A stretch of 25,163 nucleotides of DNA from Rhizobiaceae bacterium (GTDB taxonomy: Bacteria; Pseudomonadota; Alphaproteobacteria; Rhizobiales; Rhizobiaceae): contig JAKISV010000017.1 of the NCBI GenBank assembly GCA_021648425.1, positions 1 through 25,163 of the forward strand, given 5' to 3'. The notes below the pieces were generated by a model that did not search any database, was not told where the DNA came from, and worked only from the letters and a program-made list of their open reading frames with translations. Below, one piece after another: positions 1 through 6,112 of this stretch. The position numbers were made by a program, and so were the translations under genes. Each line of letters opens with the position of its first letter. Positions within the stretch are counted from its first letter, which is position 1.

Positions 1-243
1 CGTGAAATTCTGCCGCGTTTTAGCCATCGGCGACAGGATAATGCACAGACCCTGGTACGTAATCTCTATGCAAGGCCGATTATTGACGTGAAAGCTGCGG
101 CCAATATGTTGAACACAACGGTTAATACTGCCAGTTCATTGATTTCTGATCTGGTGGAGTTTGGCGTGTTGGCCGAAATCACCGGGCAACGCCGAAACCG
201 GTTGTTTTTATTCAATGATTATATTGAGCTTTTCAGAAGGTAG
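1..243 (+). CDS. Fic family protein, C-terminal fragment (5' end outside window)
   Basis: Frame 1 is open from the first base to a TAG at 241-243, giving 80 residues with no start in the window. The visible part is a winged-helix module: a helix with ARPIIDVKAAANML, a recognition-like helix NTASSLISDLVEFGVL, then a basic wing ITGQRRNRLFLFNDYIELF. This arrangement (a 'V..AA..L..T..TA..LI.DL...G.L.E.TG..RNR.F' pattern) is typical of the C-terminus of Fic-domain proteins. Those proteins transfer AMP or other nucleotide groups onto target proteins and often carry such a DNA-binding tail. The catalytic Fic motif (HxFx[DE]GNGRxxR) would lie upstream and cannot be checked. The helicase gene starts only 5 nt after the stop, and its ribosome binding site lies inside this gene, so the two are very probably co-transcribed. 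A different protein with the same wHTH tail is possible. Confidence 0.72.
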   Translation, partial: REILPRFSHRRQDNAQTLVRNLYARPIIDVKAAANMLNTTVNTASSLISDLVEFGVLAEITGQRRNRLFLFNDYIELFRR

Positions 244-248
244 TTCAA

Positions 249-2291
249 ATGACGCACACCAAATCCATCCCATCCGTTTCCGTTACATACGCCCGTACCG
301 GGGCTTCGACCTCATCAAACGAGATGGGAATGCGGGCTATGCAGGAGCGGGCTTATGAGCGGCGTGGTGAGCAGTATTTGCTGATCAAATCTCCACCTGC
401 CTCCGGTAAGAGCCGTGCCTTGATGTTCATTGCGCTGGACAAGCTGGAAAACCAGGGGGTGAAGAAAGCACTTATTATCGTGCCTGAGAAATCTATCGGG
501 GGCAGCTTTGCCGATGAGCCTTTAAGCAAGTTCGGGTTTTGGACTGATTGGCAGGTGGTTCCCAAGTGGAACCTTTGCAATGCCCCCGGCGAAGATGGCG
601 GTAAGGTGAAGTCGGTTAAGGCATTCCTGGAGAGCGATGACCGTATCCTGGTTTGCACCCATGCAACATTTCGTTTCGCCATTGATAAATATGGGGTTGA
701 GGCTTTTGACGATTGCCTGATTGCTATCGATGAATTCCATCATGTGTCTGCCAATCCTGACAATAAGCTGGGCGCTCATTTGGGGGCTTTAATTGCCCGC
801 GATAAGGTGCACGTTGTTGCCATGACCGGCAGTTATTTTCGCGGCGATGCGATGCCGGTGATGATGCCTGAGGATGAGGCAAAGTTTGCGAGCGTCACCT
901 ACACTTACTACGAGCAACTGAATGGGTATGAGTATCTCAAAGAGCTGGATATTGGTTACTATTTCTATTCCGGTTCTTATGTGGATGAAATTCTGGCGGT
1001 GTTAAACCCTGCAGAAAAGACCATTATTCACATCCCCAATGTGAACTCACGCGAGAGCACCAAAGACAAGATCAAAGAGGTGGAGCATATCATTGATGCC
1101 CTTGGTGAATGGCAGGGGCGCGATGAGGAGACCGGATTTCAACTGGTGAAAACGCCGGAGGGGCGCGTGTTGAAGATTGCTGATCTGGTGGATAATGACC
1201 CCACCAAACGCGATAAGGTTTCTGCTGCACTCAAGCACTTCAACGCCAATGCAGACCGAGACCATATCGATATTATTATTGCGCTGGGCATGGCCAAGGA
1301 AGGCTTTGACTGGGTTTGGTGTGAACACGCGCTGACCATTGGGTATCGTTCTTCGTTGACTGAAATTATCCAGATCATTGGCCGCACTACCCGCGACGCT
1401 GAGGGTAAAACGAAGGCACGGTTTACAAACCTGATTGCCGAACCGGATGCTTCAGAAGAAGCTGTCGCGGATGCGGTGAACGATACTTTGAAAGCCATTG
1501 CTGCAAGCCTGCTGATGGAACAGGTGTTAGCCCCTAAGTTTAATTTCACACCCAAGGTGGCTGGTAGCGGCCCTCAAGATGGGTTTGATTATGGTGAGGG
1601 TGGGTATCAGCCAGACAAACCCAATGTTGGATTTAATGAGGAGCAAGGTGAGTTTCACATTGAGATCAAAGGGCTTGTTGCGCCAAAGTCAGAAGAGGCT
1701 AAAAGGATTTGCCAGGAAGATTTGAATGAAGTGGTTGCCTCATTCGTCCAAGACAAAACGGCCATGGAACGCGGGTTGTTCGATCAGGAAGGAACATTAC
1801 CGGAAGAGCTGACACAAGTGCGTATGGGCAAAATTGTCAAAGACCGTTTTCCCAATCTGGATGCCGAAGATCAAGAAGCAATACGCCAACATGCCGTAGC
1901 AGCATTAAACATTACGCAGCAGGCCACCAAACCGCTTGAGGGTGATGAAAAGGGTAGCACCGCACTCATCGACGGTGTGCGCGCCTATGCCATGGATGTG
2001 CGCAATTTGGATATCGATCTTATCGACCGGATAAATCCCTTTGGTGAGGCCTATGCTATTCTGGCTAAAACCATGAGTGAAGAGAGCCTGAAGCAGGTGG
2101 CAATCGTGATTGCCGGTCGAAAGGTTAGCCTAAGCTTGGATGAAGCACGGGAGTTGGCTACCAGGGCGTTACGGTTCAAAGAAGAGCGCGGACGTTTGCC
2201 AGATATTCAGGCTCAAGACCCATGGGAAAAACGCATGGCTGAAGGTGTGGCCTATCTGGCACGTAAAACGGCGGAGGCCACAAATGGCTGA
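249..2291 (+). CDS. DEAD/DEAH-box (SF2) helicase, defence-type
   Basis: A 680-aa SF2 helicase/translocase. Visible motifs: motif I (Walker A) PPASGKS at residues 49-55; motif II DEFH at 161-164, inside a hydrophobic strand; motif III-like TGS at 193-195; motif V ALGMAKEGFDW at about 345-355; motif VI QIIGRTTRD at 375-383. The core resembles the helicase part of type III restriction and related enzymes. Residues 400-680 belong to no domain I can name. They contain a PD...EIK pattern at 455-474 and end in a segment resembling the N-terminus of the next protein. The ATG at 249 is supported by an AGAAGG Shine-Dalgarno at 235-240. The stop overlaps the start of the GIY-YIG nuclease gene by 8 nt, so the two products are probably translationally coupled and act together: ATP-driven DNA translocation plus cleavage. 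The biological role (phage or plasmid restriction, or repair) is inference. Confidence 0.88.
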   Translation: MTHTKSIPSVSVTYARTGASTSSNEMGMRAMQERAYERRGEQYLLIKSPPASGKSRALMFIALDKLENQGVKKALIIVPEKSIGGSFADEPLSKFGFWTDWQVVPKWNLCNAPGEDGGKVKSVKAFLESDDRILVCTHATFRFAIDKYGVEAFDDCLIAIDEFHHVSANPDNKLGAHLGALIARDKVHVVAMTGSYFRGDAMPVMMPEDEAKFASVTYTYYEQLNGYEYLKELDIGYYFYSGSYVDEILAVLNPAEKTIIHIPNVNSRESTKDKIKEVEHIIDALGEWQGRDEETGFQLVKTPEGRVLKIADLVDNDPTKRDKVSAALKHFNANADRDHIDIIIALGMAKEGFDWVWCEHALTIGYRSSLTEIIQIIGRTTRDAEGKTKARFTNLIAEPDASEEAVADAVNDTLKAIAASLLMEQVLAPKFNFTPKVAGSGPQDGFDYGEGGYQPDKPNVGFNEEQGEFHIEIKGLVAPKSEEAKRICQEDLNEVVASFVQDKTAMERGLFDQEGTLPEELTQVRMGKIVKDRFPNLDAEDQEAIRQHAVAALNITQQATKPLEGDEKGSTALIDGVRAYAMDVRNLDIDLIDRINPFGEAYAILAKTMSEESLKQVAIVIAGRKVSLSLDEARELATRALRFKEERGRLPDIQAQDPWEKRMAEGVAYLARKTAEATNG

Positions 2292-3465
2292 TTTGTCGGA
2301 TCAGGAACTCCTTGATGCTTTGGGGGTGAGTGCCAAACCCAAAAAGCAGGTTACGCATTCTGCAAAGGAGGAGCGGTTACTGGCGGGCTTCGAAGAGATT
2401 CAGCGCTTTGTTGAAACCCATAATAGTATGCCAGAACACGGCGAAGATAGAGATATATTCGAGCGTCTTTATGCCGTGCGCCTGGATAAGTTGCGAGGCC
2501 TTGCAGAAGCCCGTGAATTACTTGCCGATGTTGATCATCAGGGATTGCTGACGGGTGAAATGCCGGTGGTGAAAGCAACCAAAGAGCCTGTGAGTGACGA
2601 AGAGCTGCTTGCCGAGTTGGGTGTTGCATCACAAGCATCGGATATCACCGAATTAAAGCACGTGAAATCCCGTGCAGAAATACGTGCAGCTGAAGATATT
2701 GACAGCCGTAAACGATGTGAGGATTTCGAGACATTCAAGCCAATGTTCGATCTCGTACAGCAGGAGATAAGCAACGGAATACGTGAAACACGCCCCTTTA
2801 AGGATGATGCCAGCATACAGCAAAACGATTGGTTTATCCTGGCCGGCCAAAAGGTCTACGTGGCAGAAGCTGAGCCAATATTTGTTGCTGATTATGGAAG
2901 AACAGATCGAAGATTAAGGGCTGTTTTCGACAACGGTACTGAGAGCAATATACTGATGCGGTCACTTGAGCGTGCCCTTCAAAAAGATGAGACTGGCCGG
3001 AGAATTACTGACCCAAATGCGGGGCCGCTTTTTTCAAATGAAAAGGAAGATGGAGATGCCGCAAGTGGCACAATCTATATCTTGCGCAGTAAATCGCAGC
3101 ACCCAACAGTTGCCAAGAACCGTGACGTCTTACACAAAATTGGTGTAACCCGTACAAGCGTTAAAAGCCGGATAGCGAATGCAAAAAATGATCCCACCTA
3201 TTTAATGGCTGATGTTGAAATTGTTAGAACTTATGAGTTATTTAATATTAGCCGCGCAAAGCTGGAAAGCCTGATTCACCGTGTATTTGAACCGGCACGC
3301 CTGGAGATTGAAATCAAAGATCGGTTCGGTAAGCCAATCACGCCACGGGAATGGTTTCTTGTTCCACTGTTTGTGATTGATGAAGCCGTCGAACGAATTC
3401 AAGATGGCACAATTTCTAATTATATTTACGATCCACAAGTGGCCAGCTTGAAACGGGTGGGGTAA
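2284..3465 (+). CDS. GIY-YIG nuclease family protein (T5orf172/MUG113-like)
   Basis: A 393-aa protein with a C-terminal GIY-YIG nuclease fold. GTIYILRS (262-269) is the GIY half, LHKIGVT (283-289) the YIG half, and RI at 296-297 carries the arginine. The glutamate-bearing helix is LESLIHRVFEPARLEIEI (327-344), and REWF (355-358) is typical of the T5orf172/MUG113 branch. The N-terminal part has two copies of a short [LV]SD[QE]ELL motif (4-10 and 103-109). Between them is a helix-rich segment resembling the end of the preceding helicase. The middle region (183-232) looks like a small beta-rich domain (FILAGQKVYVAEAEP...RLRAVFDNGTESN). I chose ATG 2284 over an earlier in-frame ATG at 2140 because GGAGG sits at 2273-2277 and the protein then starts cleanly with the first ELL motif. 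The longer form would read far into the helicase gene. Probably the nuclease partner of the helicase; the target is unknown. Confidence 0.88.
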   Translation: MADLSDQELLDALGVSAKPKKQVTHSAKEERLLAGFEEIQRFVETHNSMPEHGEDRDIFERLYAVRLDKLRGLAEARELLADVDHQGLLTGEMPVVKATKEPVSDEELLAELGVASQASDITELKHVKSRAEIRAAEDIDSRKRCEDFETFKPMFDLVQQEISNGIRETRPFKDDASIQQNDWFILAGQKVYVAEAEPIFVADYGRTDRRLRAVFDNGTESNILMRSLERALQKDETGRRITDPNAGPLFSNEKEDGDAASGTIYILRSKSQHPTVAKNRDVLHKIGVTRTSVKSRIANAKNDPTYLMADVEIVRTYELFNISRAKLESLIHRVFEPARLEIEIKDRFGKPITPREWFLVPLFVIDEAVERIQDGTISNYIYDPQVASLKRVG

Positions 3466-3500
3466 TGTGATGAACAAAGTTATTCCCCGTAGATTTGAAA

Positions 3501-3524
3501 TTGTTGGTACTTTTGTTGGTACTT
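3501..3524. repeat. Tandem direct repeat, two copies of TTGTTGGTACTT
   Basis: Two perfect adjacent copies of a 12-mer (3501-3512 and 3513-3524), followed by TT. They lie 35 bp after the nuclease gene, in an AT-rich stretch (3466-3705) that otherwise holds no gene. In one frame the repeat reads IVGTFVGTF and then a stop (tiny ORF from ATG 3470 to TAA 3529), which I do not regard as a gene. Short GGTAC-bearing repeats can mark integration boundaries, and another GGTAC (GGGGTACCA) occurs at about 3587-3595. No integrase is in the window, so a mobile-element edge is only a guess. Confidence 0.6.
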
Positions 3525-3658
3525 TTTAATTATGTTTTATAAATACGGTGATTTTACAATTGCTTAATAGGAATATATGATGACGGCGGGGGTACCATTT
3601 AAGATAACTCTTCAATTAATTCAAAAATTTGAAAGTAAATATTTGCTGTTTTTATAGC

Positions 3659-3694
3659 GGGTGCGGCGTTGTACGTTAAAACAACACGCCACCC
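3659..3694. terminator. Stem-loop downstream of matR, possible terminator
   Basis: An imperfect inverted repeat: GGGTGCGGCGTTGT (3659-3672) against ACAACACGCCACCC (3681-3694), with an 8-nt loop. The stem has 5 outer base pairs, a small internal mismatch, then about 7 inner pairs including a G-T wobble. It begins 11 bp beyond the matR stop codon, in the direction of matR transcription. No clear T-run follows on the minus strand, so intrinsic termination is uncertain. Confidence 0.35.
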
Positions 3695-3705
3695 TCAACG
3701 CGCGG

Positions 3706-4362
3706 CTACTCTGCCGCTGTCTTTATATTGATCATCAGGTGGTGGAATTTTTCGCCTTGTACAGCCACATGACCACGAAGAGCATTGGCGGCCTGGTCTG
3801 GTTTATTGTCACTTAAGGCTTGAACGATTTCTTTGTGCTCTGCCAGTGACTGCTTCATCCGTCCGCGAAGGTGCAGTTGAATACGGCGAAACGGTTTTAG
3901 GCGCCTGTGCAGCCGCAGGGCTTCTTGTTCCAGAAATCCATTTCCCGACTGCTTGTAGATAATGTGGTGGAACTGTTCATTTTCACGATAATATTCATCT
4001 GCTTCATTTGCTTCCACCGCCTGCTGGCATTTGGTATTGGCTTCCTGCAGCGATACAAGTGCAGCGTCAGAAATACGCTTTGCTGCAAGCCGACCGCAAA
4101 CAGCTTCAATCTCAGCCATATATTCAAACATCTCCAGCAATTCCACCGGACCGGGCTGACAAACAAATACGCCGCGACGCGGAAGCTGCTCTACAAGACC
4201 CGATAGCGTAAGTTTTTGAAGCGCCTCACGAACAGGCGTGCGCGATACGCCAAATTGTTGAGCCAGCCTGACCTCATCCAGCCGTTCACCATCGGAATAA
4301 TTACCCGTCAGGATGAGTTGTTCCAACTCTTCTGCGATTTTGTCTGCACGTCGAATATCCAT
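3706..4362 (-). CDS. matR: GntR-family regulator, FCD (FadR/VanR-like) type, probable malonate regulator
   Basis: A 218-aa protein with an N-terminal GntR winged helix (about residues 5-68; LAQQFGVSRTPVREALQKL is the HTH, followed by a GLVEQLPRRGVFV wing). The C-terminal FCD effector domain keeps histidines in the usual places (NEQFHHIIY, SLAEHKEIV, LRGHV), where family members bind a metal and a small acid. It is transcribed away from the malonate transporter and catabolism genes. This matches malonate loci of rhizobia, where a GntR protein (MatR/GtrA type) controls the operon. A palindrome of the type bound by FCD regulators lies between the two genes. On this strand a -10-like TATAGT (4373-4368) sits just 5 nt before the ATG, so the mRNA could be leaderless. 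The symbol follows context; the effector is inferred to be malonate or a derivative. Confidence 0.85.
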   Translation of the reverse strand: MDIRRADKIAEELEQLILTGNYSDGERLDEVRLAQQFGVSRTPVREALQKLTLSGLVEQLPRRGVFVCQPGPVELLEMFEYMAEIEAVCGRLAAKRISDAALVSLQEANTKCQQAVEANEADEYYRENEQFHHIIYKQSGNGFLEQEALRLHRRLKPFRRIQLHLRGRMKQSLAEHKEIVQALSDNKPDQAANALRGHVAVQGEKFHHLMINIKTAAE

Positions 4363-4367
4363 AACAA

Positions 4368-4396
4368 ACTATACCGCGTGGCAACGTAAGGTGCAA
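4368..4396 (-). promoter_or_regulatory. Candidate matR promoter giving a leaderless mRNA
   Basis: On the minus strand, TTGCAC (4396-4391), a 17-bp spacer and TATAGT (4373-4368) form a plausible sigma-70 promoter. The matR ATG begins at 4362, so the predicted +1 falls on or next to the start codon. No Shine-Dalgarno is visible before this ATG, which fits a leaderless transcript. The -35 matches the consensus only in its TTG part, so this is a prediction. Confidence 0.45.
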
Positions 4397-4407
4397 GAAA
4401 GCATATA

Positions 4408-4417
4408 TTGTATACAA
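4408..4417. promoter_or_regulatory. GntR/FCD operator palindrome TTGTATACAA
   Basis: A perfect 10-bp palindrome, TTGTATACAA. Its GTATAC core fits the T-GT-n-AC-A pattern recognised by FCD-type GntR regulators. It lies 11 bp from the -35 of the proposed matR promoter and 5 bp upstream of the TTGACA of the mat promoter. One bound regulator dimer could therefore control both directions. Assignment to MatR is inferred from position. Confidence 0.6.
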
Positions 4418-4422
4418 AATGG

Positions 4423-4450
4423 TTGACATCGCATGCAAACTGACAATGAT
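4423..4450 (+). promoter_or_regulatory. Candidate matPQMAB promoter
   Basis: A perfect -35 hexamer TTGACA (4423-4428) is followed after 16 bp by AATGAT (4445-4450), a 4/6 match to the -10 consensus. A start near 4457 would leave a leader of about 45 nt before the matP ATG at 4503, which has a strong GGGAGG ribosome site at 4492-4497. Confidence 0.5.
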
Positions 4451-4502
4451 AGATATCGTTCCCCCGGGTTTGTCTGGGGATCTGTCCAAACGGGAGGAAA
4501 TC

Positions 4503-5492
4503 ATGAAAAATAAATTACTGGCTACAGCAGCGGCTATCGCACTTTTTGCCGCGGGAACTGTCGCATCAGCTCAAGAGGTACTTCGTTTATCTCACCAGTG
4601 GTCAAACAAGGATATCCGCCACCAGGTGGCGCAGATTGTTGCGGATGAAGTTGCCGCTGCCAATGTTGATCTCGAAATTAAGATTTTTGGCTCAAAGTCA
4701 CTGTTCAAACCGCGCGAACAGTATAAGCCGCTTAGCCGTGGCTTGTTGGATATGACGGTATTTCCGCTTTCCTATGCAGGTGGACAACAACCGGCATATA
4801 ACCTGACCTTGATGCCCGGCCTGGTAAAAAACCACGAGCATGCTGCACGCCTCTCCAAGTCACCATTTATGGAAGCGCTGGAGGAAATAATGGCAAAGGA
4901 TGATGTAATGGTTCTGGTCCATGGCTATCTTGCCGGTGGATTTGCCGGCAAAGACAAATGCATCACCAAACCGGAAGATGTTGCCGGATTGCAAACGCGC
5001 GCTGCGGGAAAGGCGTTTGAGCAAATGCTGGCCGGTGCCGGCGCGTCTATTGCTTCAATGGCCTCATCAGAAATCTACTCCGCCATGCAGACCGGAGTAT
5101 TGAACGCCGCAAACACCTCATCATCATCGTTTGTTTCATATCGGATTTATGAACAGGTTTCCTGCTACACACCCGCTGGTGATGTTGCATTGTGGTTCAT
5201 GTACCAGCCACTGCTTATGAACAAATCAAAATTTGACGGCCTTAAACCAGAGCAGCAGGCAGCCCTGCTTGCCGCTGCAAAAAAGGCAGAAGCTTTTTAT
5301 CTTGAAGAAGCCAAAAAGCAGGATGCAAAATCTGCTGAAGTGTTTCGCAAGGCTGGTGTGGAAATTGCCGAGATGACGCCTGAAGACTTTGCCGCCTGGC
5401 GCGCTTTGGCCCAGACAACATCTTACAAAACATTTGTTGAAAGCACTCCCGATGGCCAGGCACTGCTTGATAAGGCTCTCGCCGTAGAATGA
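4503..5492 (+). CDS. matP: TRAP transporter periplasmic substrate-binding protein (DctP family), probable malonate binder
   Basis: A 329-aa DctP-family solute receptor. Residues 1-23 form a Sec signal peptide: MKNK, then a hydrophobic stretch and an A-S-A cleavage site before QEVLRLSHQW. The conserved core includes LQTRAAGKAFEQMLAGAGA (binding-site arginine), SSEIYSAMQTGVLNAA and a C-terminal helical segment. This protein captures the dicarboxylate in the periplasm and passes it to the membrane permeases encoded next. ATG 4503 is preferred because GGGAGG is at 4492-4497 and the signal peptide begins there; an in-frame ATG at 4419 lies in the promoter region. Malonate specificity is inferred from the linked matA and matB; S. 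meliloti has a comparable MatPQM malonate TRAP system. A stem-loop separates it from matQ. Confidence 0.88.
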   Translation: MKNKLLATAAAIALFAAGTVASAQEVLRLSHQWSNKDIRHQVAQIVADEVAAANVDLEIKIFGSKSLFKPREQYKPLSRGLLDMTVFPLSYAGGQQPAYNLTLMPGLVKNHEHAARLSKSPFMEALEEIMAKDDVMVLVHGYLAGGFAGKDKCITKPEDVAGLQTRAAGKAFEQMLAGAGASIASMASSEIYSAMQTGVLNAANTSSSSFVSYRIYEQVSCYTPAGDVALWFMYQPLLMNKSKFDGLKPEQQAALLAAAKKAEAFYLEEAKKQDAKSAEVFRKAGVEIAEMTPEDFAAWRALAQTTSYKTFVESTPDGQALLDKALAVE

Positions 5493-5502
5493 TCACAAAC
5501 AA

Positions 5503-5532
5503 GGCGGCATTTGCATTGTTGCATTTGCCGCC
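5503..5532 (+). other. Intercistronic stem-loop between matP and matQ
   Basis: The arms GGCGGCATTTGCA (5503-5515) and TGCATTTGCCGCC (5520-5532) pair with 7 outer and 4 inner base pairs around a 2x2 mismatch, with a TTGT loop. There is no T-run after it, so it is more likely a 3'-end stabiliser or partial attenuator than a full terminator. Such hairpins after binding-protein genes commonly let the receptor be made in excess of the permease. Confidence 0.65.
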
Positions 5533-5563
5533 CTGGTTCTACAGGTAACAGAAAGGAAAGCCG

Positions 5564-6112
5564 GTGTCGGGGCATAGTTCTGCGGTAACATCGCATACGG
5601 GTAATAATCTTTTTCTCAAATTCGTTGCAGCAGCATCAACCCTCGCAGGCTGGTTTTCCGCCGCAATGATTTTGGCAGCAGTTATTATTACCTGCCAGAT
5701 GATTTTTGTGCGCTTTGTTTTAAATGGATCAACCATCTGGCAAACCGAAGCCGTGGTTTATCTGATGGTTGGCGCAACATTGATAGGGCTACCCTATGTG
5801 CAGCGCCTGCGCGGACATGTAAATGTTGACCTGGTTCCACTGGCACTTGGCACGCGGGCAAGAGCTTTCCTCGCTATTGTTACCCTGACAATTTCCTCGG
5901 CCATAGTTGCCGTCATACTCTGGTATGGTTTTGAATATTGGTATCTTGCCTGGGACAAGGGCTGGCGCTCCGACACAATCTGGGGGGTCAGGCTGTGGAT
6001 TCCATATTTTGCCCTACCACTTGGATTTGGACTTTTTCTCCTGCAACTGATTGCAGATCTGGTTGCCGTAATCCTGAAAATTGATAAACCTTTTGGACTG
6101 GAAGACAACTGA
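5564..6112 (+). CDS. matQ: TRAP transporter small permease subunit (DctQ family)
   Basis: A 182-aa membrane protein with four hydrophobic helices (about residues 15-42, 55-76, 96-120 and 140-165). It has the DctQ-type features WQTEAVVYLMVGATLIGLPYVQRLRGHVNVDL between helices 2 and 3, and a conserved short basic C-terminus. DctQ partners with DctM in the inner membrane and is required for Na+-coupled uptake of the substrate delivered by MatP. Start codon is GTG (5564), with AGGAAAG upstream at 5553-5559. The stop TGA at 6110-6112 shares its last base with the next ATG, so translation of matQ and matM is coupled. The dctPQM order is the usual TRAP order. Confidence 0.88.
   Translation: MSGHSSAVTSHTGNNLFLKFVAAASTLAGWFSAAMILAAVIITCQMIFVRFVLNGSTIWQTEAVVYLMVGATLIGLPYVQRLRGHVNVDLVPLALGTRARAFLAIVTLTISSAIVAVILWYGFEYWYLAWDKGWRSDTIWGVRLWIPYFALPLGFGLFLLQLIADLVAVILKIDKPFGLEDN

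Noticed and set aside
161..358. Small plus-strand ORF across the Fic/helicase junction
   Set aside because: Overlaps both real genes, with no motif and no ribosome site; a shadow frame.
2140..2283. Longer start for the nuclease gene at ATG 2140
   Set aside because: It reads through 150 bp of the helicase gene in another frame, and a GGAGG site precedes ATG 2284.
3501..3524. CRISPR-like repeat
   Set aside because: Only two adjacent copies with no spacers and no cas genes.
3470..3529. 19-codon ORF ending in VGTFVGTF
   Set aside because: Created by the tandem repeat; no ribosome site and no support as a gene.
4419..4502. Longer start for matP at ATG 4419
   Set aside because: It would place 28 extra residues before a clear signal peptide and overlap the promoter. 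GGGAGG supports ATG 4503.
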